Positions 27,190 to 35,726 of a stretch of DNA of 55,984 bases are shown here, piece after piece. A program made the position numbers and the translations under genes. The notes below the pieces were generated by a model. It had not been told where the DNA came from, did not search any database, and worked only from the letters and a program-made list of their open reading frames with translations. Numbering within the stretch: the stretch's first letter is position 1; each line of letters begins with the position of its first letter. Origin of the DNA: an uncultured cyanobacterium (GTDB lineage: Bacteria; Cyanobacteriota; Cyanobacteriia; PCC-6307; Cyanobiaceae); contig CAIXBB010000011.1 of assembly GCA_903917565.1 (NCBI GenBank), forward strand, positions 1-55,984, written 5' to 3'.

Positions 27190-28062
27190 TCAGTCCCGGC
27201 CCCCCTGCAGGGAGCGGTTCAGCTTGCCGCTCACCAGCCCCTCCAGATCCAGGGCCACGGCGGTGAAGCCCAGGGCCCTGAAGGCCTCCACCAGCTGGGG
27301 GCGCAGCTCACCATGGGCCAGACACTCCAGCGCCGCCGGCAAGCCGGCGGCGGGAATTTCGATGCGGGCCGTTTCCCCCTGGCTGCGGACGCGCAGTTCG
27401 GGGAAGCCGCGCTGGCGCAGCCAGTCCTCGGCGGCGGCCACCCGGGCCAGCCGGGGTGCGTTGATCGGTTCGCCGTAGGGGAAGCGGGAGGCGAGGCAGG
27501 GTTGGGCCGGTTTGTCCCACCAGGGCAGGCCCAGGGCACGGGAGAGCTGGCGCACCCCCGCCTTGTCGATGCCGGCATCCGCCAGGGGCGAGCGCACACC
27601 GAATTCACGGGCGGCGCGGAGGCCGGGCCGGTGATCGCCCAGGTCGTCGAGGTTGACCCCGTCCAGCACCTGGGCCCCCTGGGCGGCGGCGGCGATCGGG
27701 GCCAGCAGCCGATGCAGCTCCCGCTTGCAGGCGTAGCAGCGATCCTCCGGGTTGCTGGCGTAGGCGGGGTCGGCAAGCTCCGCGGTGGTCACCTCCCGAT
27801 GGCGCAGGCCCAGCCAGCGGGCCTGGTCGCTCGCCTCCCGGCGCAGGTGGGGCGCCAGGGCCGGCGAAACGCCGGTGATCGCCAGGGCCCGCTCCCCCAG
27901 CCGGTCGCCGGCCAGGGTGGCCACCAGGGCGCTGTCGACACCGCCGGAGTAGGCCACCACCACCTGCGAGAAGGCGTCGAGCTGCCGGCAGAGTGCCTCC
28001 AGGCCACGCTCCAGGGGGGCGGGCAGGGCTTCGAGCAGGTGGAGGTGTCCGGGTGAGGGCAT
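27190..28062 (-). CDS. larE: LarE-type ATP-dependent sulfur transferase
   Basis: The protein has 290 residues. The N-type PP-loop pyrophosphatase motif is VVVAYSGGVDSALVATLAG at about residue 37; CYACKRELHRLL and the sacrificial-cysteine region KPAQPCLASRFPYGEPI follow. In lactobacilli, LarE donates its cysteine sulfur to build the nickel-pincer cofactor. No larB or larC is in this window, so the product here may be a different sulfur transfer. It is divergent from the CobO-type gene with only 51 nt between starts. Confidence 0.85.
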   Translation of the reverse strand: MPSPGHLHLLEALPAPLERGLEALCRQLDAFSQVVVAYSGGVDSALVATLAGDRLGERALAITGVSPALAPHLRREASDQARWLGLRHREVTTAELADPAYASNPEDRCYACKRELHRLLAPIAAAAQGAQVLDGVNLDDLGDHRPGLRAAREFGVRSPLADAGIDKAGVRQLSRALGLPWWDKPAQPCLASRFPYGEPINAPRLARVAAAEDWLRQRGFPELRVRSQGETARIEIPAAGLPAALECLAHGELRPQLVEAFRALGFTAVALDLEGLVSGKLNRSLQGGRD

Positions 28063-28113
28063 GGCGTAGATCCTGGCAAGGCTGGGTAGCATCCGGACCG
28101 GAACCACCCGCCA

Positions 28114-29277
28114 ATGACCCCCGCCGCCCGCAGCACCCAGACCCCGCAGCGCGGCACCGGGCGGGGCATCGGCATCCGCACCGCCGCCGGCAGCGACGAG
28201 CGGGCCCACGGCCAGCTGCATGTGTACGACGGGGAGGGCAAGGGCAAGAGCCAGGCGGCCCTGGGGGTGGTGCTGCGCACCATCGGGCTGGGCATCTGCG
28301 AGCAGAAGCGCACCCGGGTGCTGCTGCTGCGGTTCCTCAAGGGCCCAGGCCGCGCCTACGACGAAGACAGCGCCATCGAGGCCCTGCAGCAGGGCTTCCC
28401 CCACCTGATAGACCAGGTGCGTACCGGTCGGGGCGACCACTTCAGCGCCGCGGAAGCCACGCGCTTCGACCACCAGGAGGCCCAGCGGGGCTGGGACATC
28501 GCCAAGGGGGCGATCGCCAGCAACCTCTATTCGGTAGTGGTGCTCGACGAACTCAACCCCGTCCTCGACCTGGGCCTGCTCGACACCGAGGAGGTGGTGC
28601 GGACCCTGGCCACCAAGCCGGCGGGCATGGAGATGATCTGCACCGGCAGGGGTGCCCCGCGGCAGCTGGTGCAGCTGGCCGATCTGCACTCGGAGATGCG
28701 GGCCCACAGCGGGCCCCAGCAGGGACTGGAAGGCCTGGAGATCTACACCGGAGAGGGCAAGGGCAAATCCACCAGCGCCCTGGGCAAGGGCCTGCAGGCG
28801 ATCGGCCGGGGCATCAGCCAGGACAAGAGCCACCGGGTGCTGATCCTGCAGTGGCTCAAAGGCGGGGCGGGCTACACCGAAGACGCCGCGATCGCCGCCC
28901 TGCGGGAGAGCTACCCCCATCTGGTGGATCACCTGCGCTCGGGGCGCGACGCGATCGTCTGGCGCGGCCAGCAGCAACCGATCGATTACGTGGAGGCGGA
29001 ACGGGCCTGGGAGATCGCCCGGGCCGCGATCGCCAGTGGCCTCTACAAGACCGTGATCCTCGATGAGCTCAATCCCACCGTGGATCTGGAACTGCTGCCG
29101 GTGGAGCCGATCGTCCAGACCCTGCTGCGCAAGCCCACCGAAACCGAGGTAATCATCACGGGTCGCTGCAAGAGCCGGCCCGCCTACTTCGATCTGGCCA
29201 GCGTCCACTCCGAGATGGTCTGCCACAAGCACTACGCCGAGCGGGGCGTGGACCTCAAACGCGGCGTCGACTACTGA
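28114..29277 (+). CDS. Two-domain CobO-type corrinoid adenosyltransferase
   Basis: The protein has 387 residues made of two copies of the CobO/BtuR fold. Copy 1 (about residues 34-205) has P-loop DGEGKGKSQAALG and VVVLDELNPVLDLG; copy 2 (about 210-385) has TGEGKGKSTSALG and VILDELNPTVDLE. Both keep TGRGAP/TGRCKS and the HSEM ends. CobO transfers adenosyl from ATP to cob(I)alamin-type corrinoids in B12 synthesis. Two-domain forms occur in cyanobacteria. Copy 2 looks closer to classical CobO in its P-loop Ser-Thr. Confidence 0.8.
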   Translation: MTPAARSTQTPQRGTGRGIGIRTAAGSDERAHGQLHVYDGEGKGKSQAALGVVLRTIGLGICEQKRTRVLLLRFLKGPGRAYDEDSAIEALQQGFPHLIDQVRTGRGDHFSAAEATRFDHQEAQRGWDIAKGAIASNLYSVVVLDELNPVLDLGLLDTEEVVRTLATKPAGMEMICTGRGAPRQLVQLADLHSEMRAHSGPQQGLEGLEIYTGEGKGKSTSALGKGLQAIGRGISQDKSHRVLILQWLKGGAGYTEDAAIAALRESYPHLVDHLRSGRDAIVWRGQQQPIDYVEAERAWEIARAAIASGLYKTVILDELNPTVDLELLPVEPIVQTLLRKPTETEVIITGRCKSRPAYFDLASVHSEMVCHKHYAERGVDLKRGVDY

Positions 29278-29302
29278 ACCGGTGGCTTACCAGCCGCTCG
29301 GC

Positions 29303-30043
29303 TCAGTCGAGGTCCGGTTCGTCAAGCTCAAGCATCTCCACCTCCTCGGAGGCGATGAAGCGCCCCAGCAGCAGCCCCACCAGCAGGGCCACATAAAGGG
29401 TGCTGGAAACGCTCAGGAGGATCACGAAACGCTCCCCCACCGCATTGGCCGGCAGCACATCGCCGAAACCGAGGCCGGCGATGGTGACGAAGCTGAAGTA
29501 GGTGAGCCGATCGAGCAGAAGTTGGCTGTTGGCGGCCACGCCGAGGTTGAAGCTGCCGGGCACCAGCACCTGGGTGGCCGTGGCGAGCACGCCGCCGGTG
29601 AGGCCGAGATGGAGGTACCCTGCCGCCGCGCCGGCCATCACCTGCACATTGACCCGAGGCACCCTGGCCAGGAGACTCACCAGCCGCACCGACGTGATCA
29701 GGAAGAAGAAGCTCAGCAGCACCATCTCCACGGCACGGAACTGGCCGCCGGGCCAGGCCCCAGTGAACACCGGCGCCCAGAGCCCGAGGCCACCCAACAG
29801 CCCGAGCCCCCGGAAGCCCTCCTGGCGCAGCCGGGCGTAGGGCCCCCCACCGATCGCCGGCAGGGTACGGATCGACTGCAGGATCAGCAGATTGAAGACC
29901 AGGGCCAGCAGGAGATGGGCTGGCCAGCCCCGCACGGCCGTGATCGGCATCAGAAGCACCGGCAGCAGGGCCGCGATCAGGAGCGGCAGGAAGCGCTTCT
30001 CAAGGGCGATCAGGCGCTGGGCTTCCAGACGGCGCTTCTCCAG
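29303..30043 (-). CDS. Two-pore-helix potassium channel family protein
   Basis: This integral membrane protein of about 246 residues has several helices, a C-terminal pore unit (RLTYFSFVTIAGLGFGDVLP) and a last helix FVILLSVSSTLYVALLVGLLL. The filter is GLGFGD instead of the usual GYGD. No standard start gives the full first helix: GTG 29959 cuts it. A CTG at 30043, 6 nt after a perfect AGGAGG, adds a basic amphipathic N-terminus (EKRRLEAQRLIALEKRF) and completes the helix. I therefore propose the CTG start. It follows moeB after 28 nt. Confidence 0.72.
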   Translation of the reverse strand: MEKRRLEAQRLIALEKRFLPLLIAALLPVLLMPITAVRGWPAHLLLALVFNLLILQSIRTLPAIGGGPYARLRQEGFRGLGLLGGLGLWAPVFTGAWPGGQFRAVEMVLLSFFFLITSVRLVSLLARVPRVNVQVMAGAAAGYLHLGLTGGVLATATQVLVPGSFNLGVAANSQLLLDRLTYFSFVTIAGLGFGDVLPANAVGERFVILLSVSSTLYVALLVGLLLGRFIASEEVEMLELDEPDLD

Positions 30044-30049
30044 CCACCG

Positions 30050-30055
30050 CCTCCT
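30050..30055 (-). promoter_or_regulatory. Shine-Dalgarno pointing to a CTG start of the channel gene
   Basis: AGGAGG on the minus strand lies between the moeB stop and the channel frame, 6 nt before CTG 30043. There is no ATG, GTG or TTG in the channel frame at a suitable distance. A similar AGGAGG lies about 45 nt upstream but is inside moeB. Confidence 0.45.
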
Positions 30056-30071
30056 GGCCGGGGTGAGGGAC

Positions 30072-31241
30072 TCAGTAGCGCGGAACGTCAGGATCCACCT
30101 CCTGGCTCCAGGCGTCGATGCCGCCCTGCACGTTCACCCCGTCAATGCCGTGACGGCCGAGGGCGATCAGGGCCTTGGCGGAACGGCCGCCGAGCTTGCA
30201 ATGAACGTAAAGCCGCTTGTTGACGGCCAGGCGTCGGATGTCCTCGATCGCCTCGCCACTCTCGATCCGATCGAGGGGCACCAGCACCGCGCCGGGAATC
30301 ACAGCGATGTCGGCTTCCTGGGGATTGCGCACGTCGAGCAGGAGCAGATCGTCCTGCTGGTCGTCGAGAAGTGTCTTGAGTTCAGTCACGCTGATGGTGG
30401 CCACGCTGCCAGCCTCCTCCTGGCCCGGGGCCGAACCACCCACGCCGCAGAACGCCTGGTAATCGATGAGCGTCTCGATCACGGGACGCTGCGGATTGGG
30501 GCGCAGCTTCAGCTCCCGGAAGCTCATCTTGAGGGCATCGAAGAGAAGCAGCCGGCCGCTGAGGCTGGTGCCGATGCCGGTGATCAGCTTGACCGTTTCG
30601 GTGGCCTGGATCAGGCCGATGATCCCGGGGAGCACCCCCACCACACCCCCTTCGGCGCAGGAGGGCACCATCCCCGGCGGCGGCGGTTCGGGGAAGAGAT
30701 CCCGGTAGTTGGGGCCGCCCTCGAAGTTGAAGACCGTGGCCTGGCCCTCGAAGCGGAAGATCGAGCCGTAGACGTTCGGCTTATCCAGCAGCACACAGGC
30801 GTCGTTGACCAGGTAGCGGGTGGGGAAGTTGTCGGTGCCGTCGCAGACGATGTCGTACCCGGCGATGATCTCGAGGGCGTTCTCGCTGGTGAGGGCCGTC
30901 TCGTAGAGGTCCACCTGGCAGTGGGGATTGATCTCGTGGATCCGGGCTTTGGCCGATTCGATCTTGGGCTTGCCCACCCAGCTGGTGCCATGGATCACCT
31001 GGCGTTGCAGGTTGCTGTGGTCGACCACATCGAAATCGACGATGCCGAGCCGGCCCACGCCGGCGGCGGCCAGATAGAGAAGCAGGGGCGAACCGAGGCC
31101 GCCGGTGCCGACGCACAGCACCGACGCCGCCTTGAGCCGTTTCTGCCCCTCCATGCCGATCTCCGGCAGGATCAGGTGGCGGGAGAAGCGCACCACCTCA
31201 TCGGGACTGAGCTGAACGGCGCTGGTGTCGGGAGGAAGCAT
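30072..31241 (-). CDS. moeB: MoeB/ThiF-type adenylyltransferase with rhodanese domain
   Basis: The protein has 389 residues. The E1-like domain binds ATP through VLCVGTGGLGSP (residues 42-52) and has FDVVDHSNLQRQ, CDGTDNFPTRYLVND and the catalytic-type Cys195 in MVPSCAEGGVVG. The rhodanese domain (about 285-389) has the active loop HCKLGGRSAKAL. It activates a ubiquitin-like sulfur carrier by adenylation and supplies sulfur. The zinc CxxC pair between residues 170 and 185 is missing. It sits 22 nt after a JAMM peptidase gene and 28 nt before a channel gene. Confidence 0.92.
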   Translation of the reverse strand: MLPPDTSAVQLSPDEVVRFSRHLILPEIGMEGQKRLKAASVLCVGTGGLGSPLLLYLAAAGVGRLGIVDFDVVDHSNLQRQVIHGTSWVGKPKIESAKARIHEINPHCQVDLYETALTSENALEIIAGYDIVCDGTDNFPTRYLVNDACVLLDKPNVYGSIFRFEGQATVFNFEGGPNYRDLFPEPPPPGMVPSCAEGGVVGVLPGIIGLIQATETVKLITGIGTSLSGRLLLFDALKMSFRELKLRPNPQRPVIETLIDYQAFCGVGGSAPGQEEAGSVATISVTELKTLLDDQQDDLLLLDVRNPQEADIAVIPGAVLVPLDRIESGEAIEDIRRLAVNKRLYVHCKLGGRSAKALIALGRHGIDGVNVQGGIDAWSQEVDPDVPRY

Positions 31242-31263
31242 GGCGGCGAAGGCCCACGACGCA

Positions 31264-31713
31264 CTAATCCACCATTCTCCACGCCAGCCGCCGGGGGCTG
31301 TCGTGCTCCGGCAACCACCAGCAGGCCAGCGAACGGGGCTCCGCCGCCGGGGGGACGGCCTGCCCCAGGATCAGCATCAGCGTGGGAGCAAAGGCCAGGG
31401 ACTGGTCCAGGGCAGAGGGCACGGGCTCCGAATGCGGGTGGCTGTGGGCCGAACCCAGCACCGTCAGGCCCCGGGCACGGGCCCACTTCTGGGCCAGCAA
31501 CTGCTCGCGCGGATCGAGGGCGAAGCGGCAAAGGCGCTCGACCGCAGGCTCCCAGACGTTGAGGCAGGGCCAGACGCGACGGACGCGCCAGGGATCACGG
31601 CTTCCGAGCAGCAGGGCACACCCCTCTTCGGGGGCGGCCGCCTGCAGGACGGCTTCAAGCACCGTCAGCGCCTGCCGACCGAGGCACAGTTCCACTGGCG
31701 TCTCAGGGTTCAC
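31264..31713 (-). CDS. JAMM/MPN+ metallopeptidase (Mov34 family)
   Basis: The protein has 149 residues with a complete JAMM zinc motif: Glu30 in APEEGCALLLG and HSHPHSEPVPSALD (His90, His92, Ser100, Asp103). Bacterial JAMM proteins next to MoeB/ThiF-like enzymes remove peptides or amino acids from ubiquitin-like sulfur carriers, as with Mec+/CysO. No carrier gene is nearby. The start is a GTG at 31713. The gene is first in a minus-strand run with moeB and the channel. Confidence 0.85.
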   Translation of the reverse strand: MNPETPVELCLGRQALTVLEAVLQAAAPEEGCALLLGSRDPWRVRRVWPCLNVWEPAVERLCRFALDPREQLLAQKWARARGLTVLGSAHSHPHSEPVPSALDQSLAFAPTLMLILGQAVPPAAEPRSLACWWLPEHDSPRRLAWRMVD

Positions 31714-31756
31714 ACCGGTACGTTATGCATCAGTCCGTCAGGAGACCTCTCCTTCC

Positions 31757-32128
31757 ATGAGCGACAGCACGACCGAGGTGAAGGAGCCCAGCCAGGACGA
31801 AACCACCAGCAGCGCCGCAGAGGTGGATTTCACCGAGCGCTACAGCGAGGTGATCGGCAAGGTCAACGAAACCCTCGACAAGGTGGACTGGAGCCAGGTG
31901 GGCAGGGTCGGCAAGGCCTCCGGCGTGCTGCTGGCCGTGATCGTGGCCCAGATCCTGATCAAAGGCGTGCTCGACACCATCAACCTGCTGCCGATCGTCC
32001 CGGGTCTGCTGGAGCTGCTGGGGCTGGTGGTGGTGGGCAGCTGGAGCTGGAACAACCTCACCACGGGTGAAAAGCGCTCGGCCGTGATGGCGAAGGTCCA
32101 GACGTTGCGCAAGGAGTACCTGAGCTGA
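31757..32128 (+). CDS. CAAD-domain (CURT1-like) thylakoid membrane protein
   Basis: The protein has 123 residues. An acidic, Ser/Thr-rich N-terminus is followed by an amphipathic helix (FTERYSEVIGKVNETLDKV), two membrane helices (VLLAVIVAQILIKGVLDTI and VPGLLELLGLVVVGSWSW) and a basic amphipathic tail (EKRSAVMAKVQTLRKEYL). This is the CAAD/CURT1 architecture, which in Synechocystis CurT bends thylakoid membranes and in some cyanobacteria is fused to tRNA synthetases. It is divergent from the JAMM gene. Confidence 0.8.
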   Translation: MSDSTTEVKEPSQDETTSSAAEVDFTERYSEVIGKVNETLDKVDWSQVGRVGKASGVLLAVIVAQILIKGVLDTINLLPIVPGLLELLGLVVVGSWSWNNLTTGEKRSAVMAKVQTLRKEYLS

Positions 32129-32141
32129 AGCGCCAGCAGCC

Positions 32142-33083
32142 TCACCCCCTCTCCTGGTCCGTTGCACGGCTCAGGAGGTGATCGATGCGGGCCTGGCACT
32201 GGCCCATGTAAGAGCCGCCGAAGAGGTTGGCGTGGTTGAGCAGGTGATAGAGGTTGTAGAGATCGCTGCGGAAGCGGTGGCCTGACGGCAGGGGCCATTC
32301 CGCTTCGTAGCCGTCGAAGAATGGGGCAGGGAAGCCACCGAACAGCCTTGCCATGGCGAGGTCCACTTCCCGGTCGCCCCGGTAGACCGCCGGATCGAAG
32401 ATCGCCCCCTGGCCACCGGCACAGATGGCGGCGTTGCCGCTCCAGAGATCGCCGTGCACCAGGCAGGCTTCGGGCCGGTGCTCCGCCAGCCACTCGCCTG
32501 CCCGCTCCAACAGCAACTGGGCTTGCCCCAGGGGAGCGCCACTGCCGGCCAGATGCTCCAACTGGGGAACCAGGCGCCGCTCCACGAAGAAGCGGCCCCA
32601 GTTGTCGTCCCAGCCGTTGCGCTGGGGGAAGGCACCGATGACGTTGTCCCGGGGCCAGCCGAAGGCCGACCCGACCCGATCTCCCGCCGCGCCACTGATG
32701 GCGAGGCTGTGCCTGTGCAGGTGGGCCAGGGCAGCCCCCAGGCCACGCCACTGCGGCGGCTTTGCAGTGGAACGGCCGCCCTCCAGCTCCAGCCAGGAGA
32801 GCACCAGGACCGCCGACGGGCCCGCCACGCCGCAGGCCAGGGGGACAGGCACCAGCGGCCCCTCGTTGCCCGCCGCCACCGTCAGGGCCAGCAGACCCTC
32901 GGCTTCGGCTTCCAGGAGCGGTAAAGAGGAGGCCTCGCTGGTCTTGGCGAACAGCCGGCTGCCATCGGCCAGATCCAGCCGCCAGGCGCTGTGGATGCAG
33001 CCGCCTGCCAGGGGATGCCGGTCCACGAGCTCGACCCCCAGGCGCTCGTTCACCCAGGTAGCAAGGTTGTCGGCGGCGACCAT
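32142..33083 (-). CDS. Fructosamine/ketosamine-3-kinase family protein
   Basis: The protein has 313 residues. It has the APH-like kinase fold of the fructosamine kinase family: [54 protein letters not shown], the catalytic [13 protein letters not shown] and the metal-binding [17 protein letters not shown]. Members phosphorylate Amadori sugars on proteins as a repair step. ATG 33083 gives the family start [13 protein letters not shown]. It is convergent with the CAAD gene (13 nt apart) and divergent from the crtD-like gene. Confidence 0.9.
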   Translation of the reverse strand: MVAADNLATWVNERLGVELVDRHPLAGGCIHSAWRLDLADGSRLFAKTSEASSLPLLEAEAEGLLALTVAAGNEGPLVPVPLACGVAGPSAVLVLSWLELEGGRSTAKPPQWRGLGAALAHLHRHSLAISGAAGDRVGSAFGWPRDNVIGAFPQRNGWDDNWGRFFVERRLVPQLEHLAGSGAPLGQAQLLLERAGEWLAEHRPEACLVHGDLWSGNAAICAGGQGAIFDPAVYRGDREVDLAMARLFGGFPAPFFDGYEAEWPLPSGHRFRSDLYNLYHLLNHANLFGGSYMGQCQARIDHLLSRATDQERG

Positions 33084-33214
33084 GGCCTCTGTCGGCGGCA
33101 GGCAGGGAGCCTCGCAGAGCGCCCGTGGAGTCCCTCCAGTGCCTGCCGGCCAGGCCCCATCCACGCCTGCAGCGCCGGCCCTGCCACCATCCAGTCTGCA
33201 GCTGTTCGACAGCG

Positions 33215-34774
33215 TTGAATCCCAGCGATCCCGCAAGGGCAGACGTGGTGGTGGTGGGCGCCGGCATCGCCGGGCTCACGGCGGCGGCGCTGCTGGCGAA
33301 GCAGGGACTCCAGGTGGAGCTGCTTGAAGCCCACCGCCAGAGCGGCGGCTGTGCCGGCACCTTCCGGCGTGGGCCCTACGTGTTCGACGTGGGGGCCACC
33401 CAGGTGGCAGGGCTGGAGAAGGGGGACGGCACCGCCGCCGGCATCCACGCGCGGCTGTTCCGCCATCTGGGGGTGGCGCCGCCGTTGGCTGTGCCACTGG
33501 ATCCCGGCTGTGTGGTGGATCTCGGCGATGGCACGGCGCCGGTGTCGATCTGGCGCGACCCGGAGCGCTGGCGGCAGGAACGGTTGCGGCAGTTCCCCGG
33601 CAGTGAACGGTTCTGGGCCCTCTGCGACGCCCTGCACCGGGCCAACTGGACCTTCGCCTCGCGGGATCCGGTGCTGCCGCCCCGCACCTGGTGGGATCTG
33701 GGCCAACTGCTGGGGGCGGTGGGTCCAGGGACGCTGGCCAGCGCTCTGCTCACCACCGCCACGGTGGCCGACCTGCTGCGGCTCAGTGGCTGCGCCGCCG
33801 ACGGGCGGCTGCGGCTCTTTCTGGACCTGCAGCTGAAGCTTTACTCCCAGGAGCCAGCCGATCGCACGGCCGCGCTCTACGGGGCCACGGTGCTGGCGAT
33901 GGTGCAGGAGCCGCTGGGCCTCTGGCACCTGGAGGGCTCGATGCAGACCCTCAGCGACGGCCTCGAGCAGGCCCTGGCGCAGCAGGGCGGTCGTCTGCGG
34001 CTGCGGCATCGCGTCGAACGGCTGCAGCCGCCCGCGCAGCCGAACGACCTCTGGCGGATCACGGGTCGGAGCCATACGGCCCGGCCGGGGGAACCGGGGT
34101 CGCCGGAGGGGGATTTCAACCTGAGGGCCGCCGAGGTGGTGGTCACCCTGCCCCCCCAGACCCTGCCGGCCCTGCTGGGGGACTCCCTGCCAACGGGCTA
34201 CCGCCGCCGGCTCGAGAACCTGCACGAACCCAGCGGGGCCCTGGTGTTCTACGGGGCGGTGGAGCGGAACAGGCTGCCGAGGGGGTGCCCCAGCCATCTG
34301 CAACTGGAGGCCCAGGAACCGGGCTCATTGTTCGTCTCGGTGAGCCAGGACGGGGATGGCCGCGCCCCCGCGGGTAAGGCCACGGTGATCGCCAGCGTGT
34401 TCACACCGGCCCGCCCCTGGTTCGGGGGGGAGGAGGCCGCCTATCAGGCCCGCAAGCAGCAGGCGATGGCCGCGATCCAGGCCGGCCTGGAGCAACTGCT
34501 CGGGGTGGGGCCCGCCGACTGGCTGCATGGGGAGCTGGCCACCCCCCGGGGCTTCGCCGGCTGGACAGGACGGCCCTGGGGCTATGTGGGCGGCCTGGGC
34601 CAGCACCCCAGACGCTTCGGGCCCTTCGGCCTGGCCAGCCGCACCCCCCTGGCGGGCCTGTGGTTGTGCGGGGATGCCATCCACCCCGGCGAGGGCACGG
34701 CGGGGGTGAGCCTCTCGGCCCTGATGGCCTGCCGCCAGCTGCTGGCCCAAAGGGGGGTGGAGCTGCGGCCCTGA
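33215..34774 (+). CDS. crtD: CrtD-type carotenoid C-3',4' desaturase
   Basis: This protein of about 519 residues is an FAD-dependent enzyme of the phytoene desaturase/isomerase family. It has the dinucleotide fold [21 protein letters not shown] with [19 protein letters not shown], and the C-terminal FAD motif [20 protein letters not shown]. The adjacent fructosamine kinase and the sequence style fit the cyanobacterial CrtD group, which acts on the psi end of myxol-type carotenoids; CrtISO is the main alternative. The start is probably TTG 33215, just before the FAD fold; upstream residues look unrelated. Confidence 0.8.
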   Translation: MNPSDPARADVVVVGAGIAGLTAAALLAKQGLQVELLEAHRQSGGCAGTFRRGPYVFDVGATQVAGLEKGDGTAAGIHARLFRHLGVAPPLAVPLDPGCVVDLGDGTAPVSIWRDPERWRQERLRQFPGSERFWALCDALHRANWTFASRDPVLPPRTWWDLGQLLGAVGPGTLASALLTTATVADLLRLSGCAADGRLRLFLDLQLKLYSQEPADRTAALYGATVLAMVQEPLGLWHLEGSMQTLSDGLEQALAQQGGRLRLRHRVERLQPPAQPNDLWRITGRSHTARPGEPGSPEGDFNLRAAEVVVTLPPQTLPALLGDSLPTGYRRRLENLHEPSGALVFYGAVERNRLPRGCPSHLQLEAQEPGSLFVSVSQDGDGRAPAGKATVIASVFTPARPWFGGEEAAYQARKQQAMAAIQAGLEQLLGVGPADWLHGELATPRGFAGWTGRPWGYVGGLGQHPRRFGPFGLASRTPLAGLWLCGDAIHPGEGTAGVSLSALMACRQLLAQRGVELRP

Positions 34775-34790
34775 CCCCCCAGGCACTGAC

Positions 34791-35726
34791 TCAGTTGACG
34801 CTGACGCGCACCACGCGGCCACCGAGACGCTGCACCCGCTGCAGGGCTTCATTCATGCGGTTGTAGGGCACTCGCATCACGTAGGCACCGCTGCGCACCA
34901 CCGCGTTGTTCACCAGCCCGGTGGCTGTGATGGTGGCCACCCGGCCACTGGATTCGCTGGTGCTGCGCACGCCGGCCGAGACCACCAGGGCCTCCGCCCG
35001 GTGGCCGCGGGAGGGATCGCTGGGCTGGCCGTTCCGGGGGACAGGGCCATCCACGCTGGCACCCCCCTGGCCCAGGTTGGCCTGGAAGAAGGATTCACCG
35101 CTGAAACGGGGACGCCTGAGCGACACCGTCACCGCCCGATCCTGGTGCAGGGCCCTGCCGAGCTTGAAGCGGGTGCCGGCGCTGTCACCCTTGACCGAGG
35201 CGGCCGCTCCACCGGCCAGCTGCATCAGCCAGGAAAACTGCTGACCCTGGTGGCCGGCGGAATAGTCCCAGCCGTGGAGATAGGGCACCACGTCGGAGCC
35301 GAAGCGCTCCTGATACTCGGGGCTGTCGATGTAGGAGTCGATCTCGGCGTCGTAGCCCTGCTCCTGCAGGATCGTGAAGTGGTGCAGCATCTCAGCCTTG
35401 TTGTGGGGAGCCCGGCCCAGGAGATGCTTGTGGTTGAGCTCAATGAAGCGGTAGGGATTGCAGGATTCGAAGAAGCGAGCGCGATAGAGACCGCTTCTGG
35501 CGAGGGTGCGCACGAATTCCTGCACGGTGAGATAGCCGTTGCGGAAGAGGGATTCGGCACCGGCAAGGCGCTCGTTCTGCATTACATACTGCTGGCCCAA
35601 TACCTGCTGATACACCAGCCGGATGATGCCATCACGATCCTGCGGGGAGGCTTTCGACCAATTCTCCTTGTTGCGATCATCCGCGAAGCGTTCGATGCCA
35701 AGGGAAGGGGCTTGGACCAGGGCCAT
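34791..35726 (-). CDS. Phycobilisome rod linker polypeptide (CpcC/CpeC type)
   Basis: The protein has 311 residues. The N-terminal PBS linker domain (about 15-160) has IIRLVYQQVLGQQYVM, ERLAGAESLFRNGYLTVQEFVR, RFIELNHKHLLGRAPHNKAE and AEIDSYIDSPEYQERFG. A spacer leads to a C-terminal CpcD-like domain ending YVMRVPYNRMNEALQRVQ. Such linkers join phycocyanin or phycoerythrin hexamers in the rod. CpcC and CpeC are hard to tell apart by eye. ATG 35726 starts the conserved N-terminus. It is convergent with the crtD-like gene and about 34 kb from cpcA-cpcE-cpcF. Confidence 0.92.
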   Translation of the reverse strand: MALVQAPSLGIERFADDRNKENWSKASPQDRDGIIRLVYQQVLGQQYVMQNERLAGAESLFRNGYLTVQEFVRTLARSGLYRARFFESCNPYRFIELNHKHLLGRAPHNKAEMLHHFTILQEQGYDAEIDSYIDSPEYQERFGSDVVPYLHGWDYSAGHQGQQFSWLMQLAGGAAASVKGDSAGTRFKLGRALHQDRAVTVSLRRPRFSGESFFQANLGQGGASVDGPVPRNGQPSDPSRGHRAEALVVSAGVRSTSESSGRVATITATGLVNNAVVRSGAYVMRVPYNRMNEALQRVQRLGGRVVRVSVN

